From Caulobacteraceae bacterium (GTDB lineage Bacteria; Pseudomonadota; Alphaproteobacteria; Caulobacterales; Caulobacteraceae): a stretch of 64,000 nucleotides of DNA. The stretch spans positions 58,420 through 122,419 of the forward strand of contig JAFBAO010000088.1 in NCBI GenBank assembly GCA_019247715.1. The letters run 5' to 3'. The notes beneath the pieces are model-generated. The model did no database searches, was not told the origin of the DNA, and saw only the letters and a list, made by a program, of their open reading frames with translations. The translations under genes and the position numbers were made by a program. This document shows, piece by piece, positions 8,488 to 17,181 of the stretch (positions within the stretch are counted from its first letter, which is position 1; every line of letters starts with the position of its first letter).

Positions 8488-9263
8488 GGCTGAGGAATCC
8501 GGTCGAAAAGATTGAAGAAGGCTCGTTCCGTGCGCGCCTCGGCCTCCGCCAGCGACCAGCCGCGGATCTCGGCCAACTTGGCGAGAACCAGGCCGATGTA
8601 CGCCGGCTCGTTGCGGCGGCCGCGATGGGGCGCCGGAGCCAGGTAGGGGCAATCGGTTTCCACCATGATCCGATCTTCGGGCATGGCGATGACGGCGTCA
8701 CGCACGTCGTCGGCGTTCTTGAAGGTGGCGATGCCTGAGACCGAGAACCAGGCGCCGAGCGCCGCGGCGCGCCTCAAGAGCTCCGGCCCCGAGGTGTAGC
8801 AGTGCATCAGGAAGCGAAAGCCGCCACGGCCCTGCTCTTCCTCCAGGATGTCGGCCATGGTCTCGTCGGCGGCGCGCGAGTGGACCACCAACGGCAGGCC
8901 GGTCCGGCGCGCGGCCTCGATGTGGGCCCGGAACACCCGGACCTGCACGGGGCGGGGCGAAAGGTCGTAGTGGAAGTCGAGGCCGGTCTCCCCGATCCCC
9001 ACCGCCTTTCGATGAGCCGCGAGCTCCGCCAGCCGTTCGGGCTCCAGCTGCGGGTCTTCCTTGGCCTCGTGCGGGTGGACGCCGACGGTGTGCCAGATGT
9101 CGTCATGGGCCTCGGCGATCGCCTGGACCCGCGCGGCGGAGGCGAGCTTGTCGCAGATGGTGACCATCAGGGCCACGCCCGCGGCGCGGGCGCGATCGAT
9201 CACCTCGGATAGGTCCGCCTCGAACTGGGGCGCGGAGAGGTTCACGTGGCTGTCGATCAGCAT
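8484..9263 (-). CDS. TatD-family metal-dependent hydrolase/DNase
   Basis: TIM-barrel TatD/YcfH-type nuclease, 259 aa. Conserved metal ligands are GETGLDFHYD, VVHSRAADET, LMHCYTS and the C-terminal ETDCPYLAP. The N-terminal motif, normally HxH (DSHCHL), reads DSHVNL, so the second His is Asn8; this may alter metal loading. It lies 16 bases downstream of holB and overlaps the MBL gene. TatD enzymes are proposed to be 3'-5' DNases or D-aminoacyl-tRNA deacylase relatives; substrate not determinable here. Confidence 0.9.
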   Translation of the reverse strand: MLIDSHVNLSAPQFEADLSEVIDRARAAGVALMVTICDKLASAARVQAIAEAHDDIWHTVGVHPHEAKEDPQLEPERLAELAAHRKAVGIGETGLDFHYDLSPRPVQVRVFRAHIEAARRTGLPLVVHSRAADETMADILEEEQGRGGFRFLMHCYTSGPELLRRAAALGAWFSVSGIATFKNADDVRDAVIAMPEDRIMVETDCPYLAPAPHRGRRNEPAYIGLVLAKLAEIRGWSLAEAEARTERAFFNLFDRIPQP

Positions 9264-9279
9264 GCCGGACGCGCGAAGC

Positions 9280-10281
9280 CTAGAGAGGACCCAGGGCCTT
9301 GAGGCCGCGCAGGGCGGTGAAGAAGGCGTCGCCCCGGTCGAGGTTCAACGCCTCCACTTCGCCGGGCAGAGCCGAAAGCGTCTCCCAAGCCTCGGCCCAC
9401 GGATCGAGGGCGCCCCGTCCTCCCTCGACGGCCGCCATTGTACGTTGGTGGAGCGCGGCGGCCAGGCGGTCCATCAGCAGGGCGAAGCGGGCCTGGCCCT
9501 CCGGTCCGCGGAAGCGGTCGGCAAGGCTCACCGCGGCCGCCTCGTCCACCGAAGGCAGCCCGGCGACGAGGGCGCGGGCGGTCTCGTCGACCTCCAGGGC
9601 CCCGGCCGCAGCCAGCCGCAGCGCCCTTCCCGGCCCGCCTCGCGCGAGCTTCAGGAGATTGAGGACCGCCTCGGCCGGCAGGCCGGTCTGGGCGGCGAGC
9701 CAGGGCGCCGAGGTCTCCGCCAGGGGCGCCTTGAAGGCCAGGCGCCGGCAGCGGGAGCGCAGAGTCGGCAGAAGCGCGCCCGGCGCGTGCGAGATCAGGA
9801 ACAGCACGCCGCGCTCCGGCGGCTCTTCGAGCGTCTTCAGGACCGCATTGGCGGCGTTGACGTTGAGGTCGTCGGCGGCGTCGATGATGGCCACCCGGAA
9901 GGCCGCCTGGCCGGGGGACTTGGCGAAGAACGCCGGGAGAGCACGCGCCTCGTCCACCGGAATCGACTTTCGCGCCCTCCCCTCTTCTTCCCGCTCCAGC
10001 ACCAGGAGGTCTGGATGGGCGCGCGCGGCCACCTGGCGGGAAACCGGATCCTCGGGCGCGCTTCCCAGCAATCCGTAGCCGGGATCGGGCCGGGCGCCCA
10101 GCAGGCGGCGGGCGGCGCGGTAGGCGAAGGTGGCCTTCCCGACCCCTTCGGGACCGACCAGGAGCCAGGCGTGATGCAACCGCCCGCGCTCCAGGGCCGC
10201 CAGGAAGGCCTGCTCCGGCTCTTGCGCCCCCTCCAGACGGAAGACCCCGCGCGGATGGGCGATGGTCGGCGCCTCGCTCAT
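9280..10281 (-). CDS. holB: DNA polymerase III subunit delta'
   Basis: Clamp-loader subunit delta', 333 aa. Walker A-like WLLVGPEGVGKATFAYR (about 38-54) and the segment IDAADDLNVNAANAVLKTLE followed by LFLISHAP and the sensor-type RSRCRRLAF are characteristic. It starts at ATG 10281, overlapping the tmk stop by four bases (ATGA). The C-terminal half is helical and rich in Ala and Leu, as expected for the collar domain. The usual next gene in related genomes, metG, is absent: tatD follows after 16 bases. Confidence 0.93.
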   Translation of the reverse strand: MSEAPTIAHPRGVFRLEGAQEPEQAFLAALERGRLHHAWLLVGPEGVGKATFAYRAARRLLGARPDPGYGLLGSAPEDPVSRQVAARAHPDLLVLEREEEGRARKSIPVDEARALPAFFAKSPGQAAFRVAIIDAADDLNVNAANAVLKTLEEPPERGVLFLISHAPGALLPTLRSRCRRLAFKAPLAETSAPWLAAQTGLPAEAVLNLLKLARGGPGRALRLAAAGALEVDETARALVAGLPSVDEAAAVSLADRFRGPEGQARFALLMDRLAAALHQRTMAAVEGGRGALDPWAEAWETLSALPGEVEALNLDRGDAFFTALRGLKALGPL

Positions 10282-10922
10282 GCGCCGATGAGCCGGGCCT
10301 GGACAATCTCCCAGATCGCCGCCGCCACGCTCTCCGGATCAGCGCCGGCGTCTACGACGACGCAGCGGCCAGGCTCCGCGCGCGCCAGGCTGAGGAAGCC
10401 GTCGCGCAGCCGCCGATGGAAAGCCTCGCCCTTCTCCTCGAACCGGGTCTCGCCGTGCGGCCGGCTCGCCGCCCGCGCCAGACCCGCCTCCGCCGGCAGG
10501 TCGAGGATCACGGTGAGGTCCGGGCGCGCATCACCCACCACCTGCGCCTCCAGGACGGCGATGAAGGCCGTCGGAACACCGCCGCCCGCCCCTTGATAAG
10601 CCCGGGTCGAGTCGGCGAATCGGTCGCTGACCACCCAGGCGCCGCGGGCGAGCGCCGGGGCGATGGTCCGCTCAACGTGATCGCGGCGCGCGGCGCACAT
10701 CAGAAGCGTCTCGGTGAGTGCGGACCAGCGGTCCGCGTCGCCGGTGACCAGCAGGCCGCGGATCGTCTCGGCGCCCGGCGAGCCGCCCGGCTCGCGGGTC
10801 AGCACCACCTCCTGGCCCTTCGCCCGCAGCCGCTCGGCAAGGCGCAGAGCCTGGGTCGATTTCCCCGCGCCCTCGCCGCCTTCCAGGGTGATGAAGCGTC
10901 CGCTCGCCACGGCGCGCCACAT
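10278..10922 (-). CDS. tmk: Thymidylate kinase
   Basis: Phosphorylates dTMP to dTDP; 214 aa. P-loop GGEGAGKST near residue 15, the DR[YF] motif in VVSDRFADSTRAYQG, and the strand LTVILDLPAEAGLARA (about 130-145) are all present. The ATG at 10922 is chosen because it puts the P-loop at the family position; an open frame runs 57 bases further upstream without family character. First gene of the leftward tmk-holB-tatD-MBL-purN operon; the promoter should lie in the short interval shared with the divergent TPR gene (start 10999). Confidence 0.94.
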   Translation of the reverse strand: MWRAVASGRFITLEGGEGAGKSTQALRLAERLRAKGQEVVLTREPGGSPGAETIRGLLVTGDADRWSALTETLLMCAARRDHVERTIAPALARGAWVVSDRFADSTRAYQGAGGGVPTAFIAVLEAQVVGDARPDLTVILDLPAEAGLARAASRPHGETRFEEKGEAFHRRLRDGFLSLARAEPGRCVVVDAGADPESVAAAIWEIVQARLIGA

Positions 10923-10998
10923 GGGCCGCTTGCGCCGACTTGTCCAGACGGGGCGCCCGGCGAGCCGTCCGGTAAGCAAATCTCAAAGGAAGCCCTCC

Positions 10999-13041
10999 AT
11001 GAAGCGACTTCGATCCGGGCGAGGGGCTCGTAAGGGGCGCATGGCGAGGCAGGCGCAAGCCGAAACGGCGGGCCCGGAGGCGTGGCTCGAGGAAGGGCTT
11101 GCGCTCCACGCCGCCGGAGATCGCCCCGGCGCTGAAGCCCTCTTCCTTCGCGCCGCCGAAACCCGCCCCGACGACCCCACGGGTCTTTATCTGCTGGCCC
11201 TGTCCCGCTTCGAGGCCGGCGATTCGGATTCCTCGGAACGGCTCCTGGAGCGGGTGACGGAGTTGAGGCCCCAGCACCTGCAAGCGCGCCTCACCCTGGC
11301 GAATCTGCGCCAATGGCGCGGCGAGAACGCCGCAGCGGCGGCGGCCTACGGCCAGGCGGTGGCCCTGGATCCCGCCCGCCCCGATGCGCTCATCGGGCTT
11401 TGCCAGACCCTGATGGCGGCCGGCGACGCCGAAGGCGCCGCCGCAGCTGGTCAGGCCGCCGCGGCCGCTGCGCCCGGCGATCCCGCCGCTCAGCTCGCCT
11501 TGGCCGCAGCCCTGCTGGGCGCCGGCCGCATCGAAGGAGCCGTAGCCGCCTATCGGGCGAGCGTGGCGCTGAAGCCCGGCGACGCGGCCGCACGGGCCGG
11601 CCTCGCCTTGGCGCTGCTGCAGGCGGGCGACGGCGGCGGGGCGTTGAAGGCGGCCGCCCAGGCGGCGGAACGCGATCCCGCTTCGGCGGAGGCCTGGTTC
11701 GCGCTCGGCCTCGTATGCCGCAGCGTCGGTCGTCCCGCCATCGCCGCCCCCGCCTTGCGGCGGTCGCTGGCGCTCGATCCGACCCGCGCCGGCGCCCATC
11801 TCAGCCTCGGCGCGGCGCTGGTGGAGCTGGACGACTTCCCCGGCGCCGAGTTCGCACTACGGCGGGCCGTGGAGCTCGACCCCGCCTGCGCCGAGGCCCA
11901 CGCCAACCTGAGTTCGCTCTATTTGCGGGGCGAGCGCTTCAGCCAGGCGCGCGCCCACGCCGAAAGGGCCCTCGTCCTAGATCCCAGGATGTGGGTCGCG
12001 CACCGCAACCTCGCCGGCCTCTGCGCGCGCGAAGGTCAGGCCGAGGCCGCCCGTCGCCACCGCGACCTCGGCTACGGCGTCGCCAATCTGCAGGTGCTCA
12101 GCGCCGCCCAGCCGGTCCAGCGGGTGCTGGTGCTCACCACCACCGAAAGCGGCAACGTGCCCGAGCGCCACCTCCTTCCCGCCGATCGCTACACCCGGAT
12201 CAACTGGTTCGTCGAATATGCGCGCGCCGAGCAGTTCGAGGCGCTGCCGCCGTACGACGTCGTGTTCAACGCCATCGGCGACCCGGACCTCAGCGCCCCG
12301 ACCGCGCGCAACGTGGCGAGATTCCTCGAAGTCTGCAGGCGTCCTTTTTTCAACCGACCCGACAGGATCGAGCGCACGGCGCGGCGCCTCGCCGGCGCCC
12401 TCTTCGCCGGCGTTCCTGGCCTTGTCGTCCCGAAGGTGGCGAAGATCGACGCCCAGACGCTCGCTGACCGGGGCCTCATGGCCGCGGCCGACGAGGCCGG
12501 CGTCACGCCGCCGCTGCTGGTGCGCCCGATCGGCTCGCACGGCGGCCAGGGCCTGATCCTGGTGAGCGAAGCCGCCGAGGCGGCCGCGGTTCCGGCAGGG
12601 GACTGCTACGTCACCGCCTTCCACGATTACCGCTCTCCCGACGGGCTTTGGCGCAAGCACCGGGTGATCTTCGTCGACCGGCGGCCCTATCCCTATCACC
12701 TGGCCATCGGGAAGGACTGGATGGTCCACTACGAGACCTCGGGCACCGGCACGGACCCGGCGCGCATCGCCGAGGAGAGGCGGTTCCTGGAGGATGCCGA
12801 GCAGGCGGTCGGGGCGAGCGCGATGGCGGCGGTGCGCGAGATCGGCGCGCGGATGGATCTCGACTTCTGCGGCGTCGACTTCGGCGTACTGGCGGACGGG
12901 CGCGCCCTGCTCTTCGAGGCGAACGCCACCATGCTGGTCCACCCCGAGTCGCCGGATGGGCCTCTGGCGCACAAGAACCCCTTCGTCGAGCGCATCCTCG
13001 GCGCCTTCCAGGCCATGTTGGCCGCCAGGACCGCCGGCTAA
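10999..13041 (+). CDS. TPR-repeat protein fused to a C-terminal ATP-grasp domain
   Basis: 680 aa protein of unknown function. Residues about 20-360 form a run of tetratricopeptide repeats: pairs of helices with the A..LG/A..Y..A..LDP pattern recur roughly every 34 residues. From about residue 374 (QRVLVLTTTESGNVPE) the chain changes into an ATP-grasp-like unit with the nucleotide-binding segment LVRPIGSHGGQGL and the acidic metal site DLDFCGVDFGVL...LLFEANATM. ATP-grasp enzymes ligate carboxylates to amines or thiols through acyl-phosphates; the TPRs presumably bind a protein or peptide partner. The ATG at 10999 follows AAAGGA at 10985-10990. The 3' end overlaps the convergent coq10-like gene by four bases. 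The substrate cannot be named. Confidence 0.85.
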   Translation: MKRLRSGRGARKGRMARQAQAETAGPEAWLEEGLALHAAGDRPGAEALFLRAAETRPDDPTGLYLLALSRFEAGDSDSSERLLERVTELRPQHLQARLTLANLRQWRGENAAAAAAYGQAVALDPARPDALIGLCQTLMAAGDAEGAAAAGQAAAAAAPGDPAAQLALAAALLGAGRIEGAVAAYRASVALKPGDAAARAGLALALLQAGDGGGALKAAAQAAERDPASAEAWFALGLVCRSVGRPAIAAPALRRSLALDPTRAGAHLSLGAALVELDDFPGAEFALRRAVELDPACAEAHANLSSLYLRGERFSQARAHAERALVLDPRMWVAHRNLAGLCAREGQAEAARRHRDLGYGVANLQVLSAAQPVQRVLVLTTTESGNVPERHLLPADRYTRINWFVEYARAEQFEALPPYDVVFNAIGDPDLSAPTARNVARFLEVCRRPFFNRPDRIERTARRLAGALFAGVPGLVVPKVAKIDAQTLADRGLMAAADEAGVTPPLLVRPIGSHGGQGLILVSEAAEAAAVPAGDCYVTAFHDYRSPDGLWRKHRVIFVDRRPYPYHLAIGKDWMVHYETSGTGTDPARIAEERRFLEDAEQAVGASAMAAVREIGARMDLDFCGVDFGVLADGRALLFEANATMLVHPESPDGPLAHKNPFVERILGAFQAMLAARTAG

Positions 13042-13481
13042 CCGTAGAGCGCCTTGGCCCTTGCCTCGAAGCAGCCCACTAGGCGGCTCGCGGCGCGGTG
13101 GAAATTGGCGACCAGCAGGCGGTCCAGCAGCCGCGACTTGAACTCGAAGTCGATATCGAAGGTCAGCGTCGAGCCGCCCGGCAGCTCAGCGAACCGCCAC
13201 CGGTTTTCCAGCCGGCGGAACGGGCCGTGCAGCAGCGAGACGGCGATCGTGAGCGCCGGCTCGTCGAGCCGCACCCGGGTCGAGAAGCGTTCGTGGACGA
13301 CGGTGAACCGCACCTCGGCCTCGGCGTCGAGCACCGCCACTCCGGGCTCCTCCTCGCGCCGGCCCCAGGCGCGCAGGGAGACCACCCAGGGCACGAACTC
13401 GGGGTAGCGCTCCACGTCCCCCACCAGGGCGAACAGCTGCTGCGGCGCGTAGGGGAGTCGGCGCTCCAGGTGGTGGCGCAA
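13038..13481 (-). CDS. Coq10/RatA-type START-domain protein
   Basis: 147 aa lipid/quinone-binding START-fold protein of the COQ10/RatA family. Family features are the opening RRLPYAPQQLFALVGDVERY and PEFVPWVVS, then a beta-rich middle and a C-terminal helix (FEARAKALYG). Homologues bind ubiquinone and assist respiration; the E. coli relative RatA is also described as a ribosome anti-association factor, so the 'toxin' label should be treated with care. The start is TTG at 13481, three bases after the lipA stop, so it is co-transcribed with lipA, a pairing common in alphaproteobacteria. Confidence 0.88.
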   Translation of the reverse strand: MRHHLERRLPYAPQQLFALVGDVERYPEFVPWVVSLRAWGRREEEPGVAVLDAEAEVRFTVVHERFSTRVRLDEPALTIAVSLLHGPFRRLENRWRFAELPGGSTLTFDIDFEFKSRLLDRLLVANFHRAASRLVGCFEARAKALYG

Positions 13482-13484
13482 GCG

Positions 13485-14435
13485 TCAGGCGCCGCCGAGC
13501 CGGGCGGCCCGCAGCCGCTCGAAGTCCTCGCCGGCGTGGTGGGACGAGCGCGTGAGCGGGCTCGCCGCCACCATCAGGAAGCCCTTGGCGTAGGCGATGC
13601 TCTCCAGCGCCCTGAACTCCTCGGGCGGCACGAACCGGTCAATCGGTGCGTGCTTGCGGGTGGGCTGCAGGTACTGGCCGATGGTGATGAAGTCGACCCC
13701 GGCGCAGCGCATGTCGTCCATCACCTGCATCACCTCCTCGCGGCTCTCGCCCAGGCCCACCATCAGGCCCGATTTGGTGAACTGGCCGGGATCGAGCTCC
13801 TTGGCCCGTTCCAGCAGCCGCAAGGATGCGTAGTAGCGGGCGCCGGGCCGGATCTGGAGGTAGAGGCGCGGAACCGTCTCGAGGTTGTGGTTGAAGACGT
13901 CGGGCCGCGCGGCCAGCACCGTCTCGGCCGCTCCGGACTTGCGCAGGAAATCCGGCGTCAGGATCTCGATGGTGGCGCTGGGCGCGGCGGCGCGGATCGC
14001 CTCCACTGTCCGGGCGAAATGCAGGGCGCCGCCGTCGGCCAGGTCGTCGCGGTCCACCGAGGTGATCACCACGTGCGCGAGGCCCATCTTGGCCACCGCC
14101 GCCCCGACCCGCGCCGGCTCCTCGGGGTCGAGGGGACCAGGCTTGCCGGTAGCCACGTTGCAGAAGCCGCAGGCGCGGGTGCAGACCTCGCCCATGATCA
14201 TCATGGTGGCGTGCGACTTCTCCCAGCATTCGCCGATGTTGGGGCAGCCGGCCTCCTCGCAGACGGTGACCAGGCCGTGCTCCTTCACGATCCGGCGGGT
14301 CTCGTTGTAGCCGGCCGAGCCGGGCGCGCGCACCTTCAGCCACGGCGGCTTGCGCAGCACCGGAGTCTCCGGCCGGTTGCGCTTCTCCGGATGGCGCAGA
14401 TCGCGGGCGGAAAGGGCGTCGATGACAATGGCCAT
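13485..14435 (-). CDS. lipA: Lipoyl synthase LipA
   Basis: Radical SAM enzyme inserting two sulfurs into octanoyl-protein to make lipoyl-protein; 316 aa. The auxiliary cluster motif [13 protein letters not shown] (CX4CX5C) and the radical SAM motif CTRACGFC (CX3CX2C) are both complete, and the C-terminal RSSHHAGED region of the family is present. The ATG at 14435 gives a family-length protein; the open frame upstream to 14774 runs through the divergent gene and is not used. Upstream lies a 108-base divergent promoter region shared with the GT39 gene. Confidence 0.96.
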   Translation of the reverse strand: MAIVIDALSARDLRHPEKRNRPETPVLRKPPWLKVRAPGSAGYNETRRIVKEHGLVTVCEEAGCPNIGECWEKSHATMMIMGEVCTRACGFCNVATGKPGPLDPEEPARVGAAVAKMGLAHVVITSVDRDDLADGGALHFARTVEAIRAAAPSATIEILTPDFLRKSGAAETVLAARPDVFNHNLETVPRLYLQIRPGARYYASLRLLERAKELDPGQFTKSGLMVGLGESREEVMQVMDDMRCAGVDFITIGQYLQPTRKHAPIDRFVPPEEFRALESIAYAKGFLMVAASPLTRSSHHAGEDFERLRAARLGGA

Positions 14436-14543
14436 CCGGTCTAGATCGGCGGTTCTCGCGTCCCGATCAAGCCTGGTTGGCAAGGCCGCGGTCGACGAAA
14501 GGACACCGGCTCGTCCATATGGCGCGGTCCGCCCTGCCCCCCT

Positions 14544-16163
14544 ATGGTGCCGGCGATGACTCGAACCGACGAGACCGCGGCCGCCCGCACCGCCTTCTCC
14601 AGCGACCCGGTCCGGCGGATGAGCCATGGGAACGCGCTCGCTAAGGCCCTCCTGGGCTTCGGGCGGCGGCCGTCGCTGGTGCTGGCGCTCGCCACCTTGG
14701 TGGTTCATCTGATCGCCAACAGCGAGTACGGGGTCTTCCGCGACGAGCTCTACTTCATTGTCTGCGGCCGGCATCTGGCGGCGGGATACGTCGACCAGCC
14801 TCCGCTCGCCCCGTGGATCGCCGGCGCCTCGTACGCCCTCTTCGGGACGGCGCTCCTGCCGCTCAGGCTGGTTCCGGCCCTGGCGATGAGCGTCACGGTG
14901 GGGCTAACCGCCGAGATGTCGCGCCGCCTCGGCGGGCGAACGTTCGCCCAGTGGCTGGCCGGGCTTTGCGTGCTCACCGGCAGCGTGTTCCTGGTGAACG
15001 GTCTTCTGCTCACCACCGACATGCTGCAGCCCCTCACCTGGCTCGGCTGCAGCCTCTGCCTCGTCCGCCTGGCCCAGAGCGGCGACGAGCGTTGGTGGCT
15101 GCCGTTCGGCCTGGTGCTGGGCGTGAGCCTGCTCAGCAAGTACCTGATCGCCTTCTACCTCGCGGGCCTGGCGGTGGGCATCCTGGCGACGCCGCTCCGC
15201 CGCTCCCTGACCAGGCCTTGGGTCTACGCCGGTGGAGCGATCGGCCTCGTGATCGCCGCGCCGAGCCTCGTCTGGCAGACCACCCACGGCTGGCCGTTCC
15301 TGGAGCTCGGCCACGCGGCGGTTTCCACCCGCGACCTCCCCCTGACCGCCCCCGCCTTCGCCGCCCAGCAGGTCATCTTCTCCGGGATGGCGGTCGCCCC
15401 GGTCTGGATGGCGGGGCTTTGGCGGTTCTCGGCGCGGCCCTCCCTGCCCCAGCTCAGGGTCTTCCCGATCGCCTACGTGGTCTGCGCGCTGCTGTTCTTC
15501 ACCCTGCATGGCAAGGCCTACTACCTTACCCCCATCTACCCCGCCCTGCTGGCGGGTGGCGCCCTGGCGGTGGAGGACTGGGTGCGCTCGGCGCGCTTCA
15601 GGGCGGCCATCCTCGCGGTGATCGCGGCGGTCGGCCTGATGCTTGCGCCCTTCACCTTGCCGGTGCTGCCGGTTCCGGTGCTGGCGAAGTATTCGGAGAT
15701 GCTCGGGCTCGGCCCCAAGATGGCCAGGGTCGACCGCTTGCCGGTGAGCGTCCTGCCCGAGAACTTCGCCGACATGCTGGGCTGGCAGGGCCTCGCGGCC
15801 AAGGTGAGCGCGGCGTACCAGGCCCTGCCGCCCGACGAGCGGGCGAAGGCCGTGTTCTTCGGCTGGAACTACGGCCAGGCAGCCGCCATCGACGTCTATG
15901 GCCCGGCCATGGGCCTGCCGCCGGCGATCAGCGGGCACAACAACTATTATCTGTGGGGTCCGGCCGGACACGACGGCTCGGTGATGATCGTGGCCGGGGG
16001 CAAGCTGGCCTGGCTGCGCGCCAACTGGCGGTCGGTCGAGGTCGCGGGCTGGATCGACACGCCTTACGCCATGCCGGTCGAGACCAACATCCCGATCTAT
16101 GTCCTCAAGGATCCCAAGATCCCGCTCGCCAAGCTTTGGCCGTCGCTGAAGCACTATGAGTGA
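14544..16163 (+). CDS. Glycosyltransferase family 39 membrane protein
   Basis: Polytopic inner-membrane glycosyltransferase of the ArnT/PMT_2 type, about 539 aa, predicted to transfer a sugar from a polyprenyl-phosphate donor to an envelope acceptor. The first extracytoplasmic loop has the acidic catalytic motif FRDELYF and the family stretch [10 protein letters not shown]. Roughly ten hydrophobic segments follow, then a soluble C-terminal domain (from about residue 400). Start choice is uncertain: ATG at 14544, 14556 or 14619 are all possible and none has a clear Shine-Dalgarno. The acceptor is unknown. The stop is three bases before the next start, so the following lipoprotein gene is probably in the same operon. 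Confidence 0.85.
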   Translation: MVPAMTRTDETAAARTAFSSDPVRRMSHGNALAKALLGFGRRPSLVLALATLVVHLIANSEYGVFRDELYFIVCGRHLAAGYVDQPPLAPWIAGASYALFGTALLPLRLVPALAMSVTVGLTAEMSRRLGGRTFAQWLAGLCVLTGSVFLVNGLLLTTDMLQPLTWLGCSLCLVRLAQSGDERWWLPFGLVLGVSLLSKYLIAFYLAGLAVGILATPLRRSLTRPWVYAGGAIGLVIAAPSLVWQTTHGWPFLELGHAAVSTRDLPLTAPAFAAQQVIFSGMAVAPVWMAGLWRFSARPSLPQLRVFPIAYVVCALLFFTLHGKAYYLTPIYPALLAGGALAVEDWVRSARFRAAILAVIAAVGLMLAPFTLPVLPVPVLAKYSEMLGLGPKMARVDRLPVSVLPENFADMLGWQGLAAKVSAAYQALPPDERAKAVFFGWNYGQAAAIDVYGPAMGLPPAISGHNNYYLWGPAGHDGSVMIVAGGKLAWLRANWRSVEVAGWIDTPYAMPVETNIPIYVLKDPKIPLAKLWPSLKHYE

Positions 16164-16166
16164 GGC

Positions 16167-17138
16167 TTGAGCCGCCGGCGTCTCGCTGCGGCCGCAGCGA
16201 CCGCGGCCGCGTTGCTGGCCGCCTGCGGCGCCCGCGATCCGGGCGGCGCCTTCGTCGACAGCCGTCCGCCGCCCGGACTGGCGGAGCGCTTCCACCCGCC
16301 CGAGGGCTGGGCGTGGGGACTGGTTTCGACCGGCGGGCCGCTCCATCGCTACGGCGTGGCCGCGCCCGCCGCCGTCGCCGGGGCCGACATCCTCGTGCTG
16401 CCCGATGAGGGCGAAACCGCCGAGACCTGGTTCGAGACCATCCGCGAGCTCGGCGGGGCGGGCTACACGGTCTGGGTGCTGGAGGCCGTCGGCCAGGGCG
16501 GCTCCGAACGGCTGAAGACGGCCGACAGGAAGCGGGGCGACGCAGGCTTCGCCGACGACGTGGCGGCCGCTCAGGCGATGATCGGGCAGGTGATCCGGCC
16601 GCGTGGCCCGCTCATCCTGCTGGGCGAGGGGACCGGCGCCCTGATCGCCGCCCGGACCGTGGAGACCGGCGCCCATCCAGCCGGCCTCATTCTCAGCGGC
16701 TCGCCCTGTGCGCCGGACGTCGGCCTGCTGCGGGCCTGGTCCGCAGCGGCGGACGACGCGGCCCTGGGGCGGACCCACGACGCCTGGCGGGGCGCGGTCA
16801 CCAACGCATGGCGGCGCGCCAATCCGGACCTCAGACCGCGTCCGCCGACCCCGGACTGGAGACCGGCGCGGGAGAAGTTCGTGGCTGAGACGGCAGCCGC
16901 TTCGAAAGCGATCGCGGCCCCGACGCTGATCCTCGCGCCCGAGGGCGCGCCGGCGTGCCTGGCCTCTGCACACGCCGAGCGGCGCGTGGTCGCCGAGGCG
17001 GGGCCGGCCCTTGAGCTCGAGGACGATCGCCGCCGCGAGGGCTGGCTAGCGGCCATCGAGGTCTTTCTGAAGCAAGTCGGCCGCCGGCCGGCCATCCCCC
17101 AAGCGACAAGCCTTTTCAAGCAAGGCGGGCCTCTGTAG
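16167..17138 (+). CDS. Lipoprotein with alpha/beta-hydrolase-like fold, nucleophile apparently lost
   Basis: 323 aa, starting at TTG 16167 three bases after the glycosyltransferase stop. The N-terminus is a lipoprotein signal: Arg-rich start, alanine-rich hydrophobic core and lipobox LLAAC with Cys21. The rest resembles alpha/beta hydrolases of the lysophospholipase type (strand ADILVLPDEGETAETWFE, strand YTVWVLEAVGQGGSE). At the nucleophile elbow the sequence is LLGEGTGAL, i.e. GEGTG (153-157) instead of GxSxG, so the catalytic Ser is Gly155. It is probably a non-catalytic envelope protein, or uses different chemistry. Co-transcription with GT39 suggests a role with that glycosylation; this is inference. 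Confidence 0.65.
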   Translation: MSRRRLAAAAATAAALLAACGARDPGGAFVDSRPPPGLAERFHPPEGWAWGLVSTGGPLHRYGVAAPAAVAGADILVLPDEGETAETWFETIRELGGAGYTVWVLEAVGQGGSERLKTADRKRGDAGFADDVAAAQAMIGQVIRPRGPLILLGEGTGALIAARTVETGAHPAGLILSGSPCAPDVGLLRAWSAAADDAALGRTHDAWRGAVTNAWRRANPDLRPRPPTPDWRPAREKFVAETAAASKAIAAPTLILAPEGAPACLASAHAERRVVAEAGPALELEDDRRREGWLAAIEVFLKQVGRRPAIPQATSLFKQGGPL

Positions 17139-17181
17139 CGTCCGCCCCTTACATTTTGGGGAAGGAACGCGTTCACCGGCC

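Noticed and set aside
13038..13481. RatA toxin of a toxin-antitoxin pair
   Set aside because: The family name suggests it, but there is no RatB partner and the lipA linkage and START fold point to a Coq10-like quinone-binding role.
14904..16973. Long minus-strand open frame opposite GT39 and the lipoprotein
   Set aside because: Translation is Arg/Gly/Gln-rich without any motif; the plus-strand genes explain the region.
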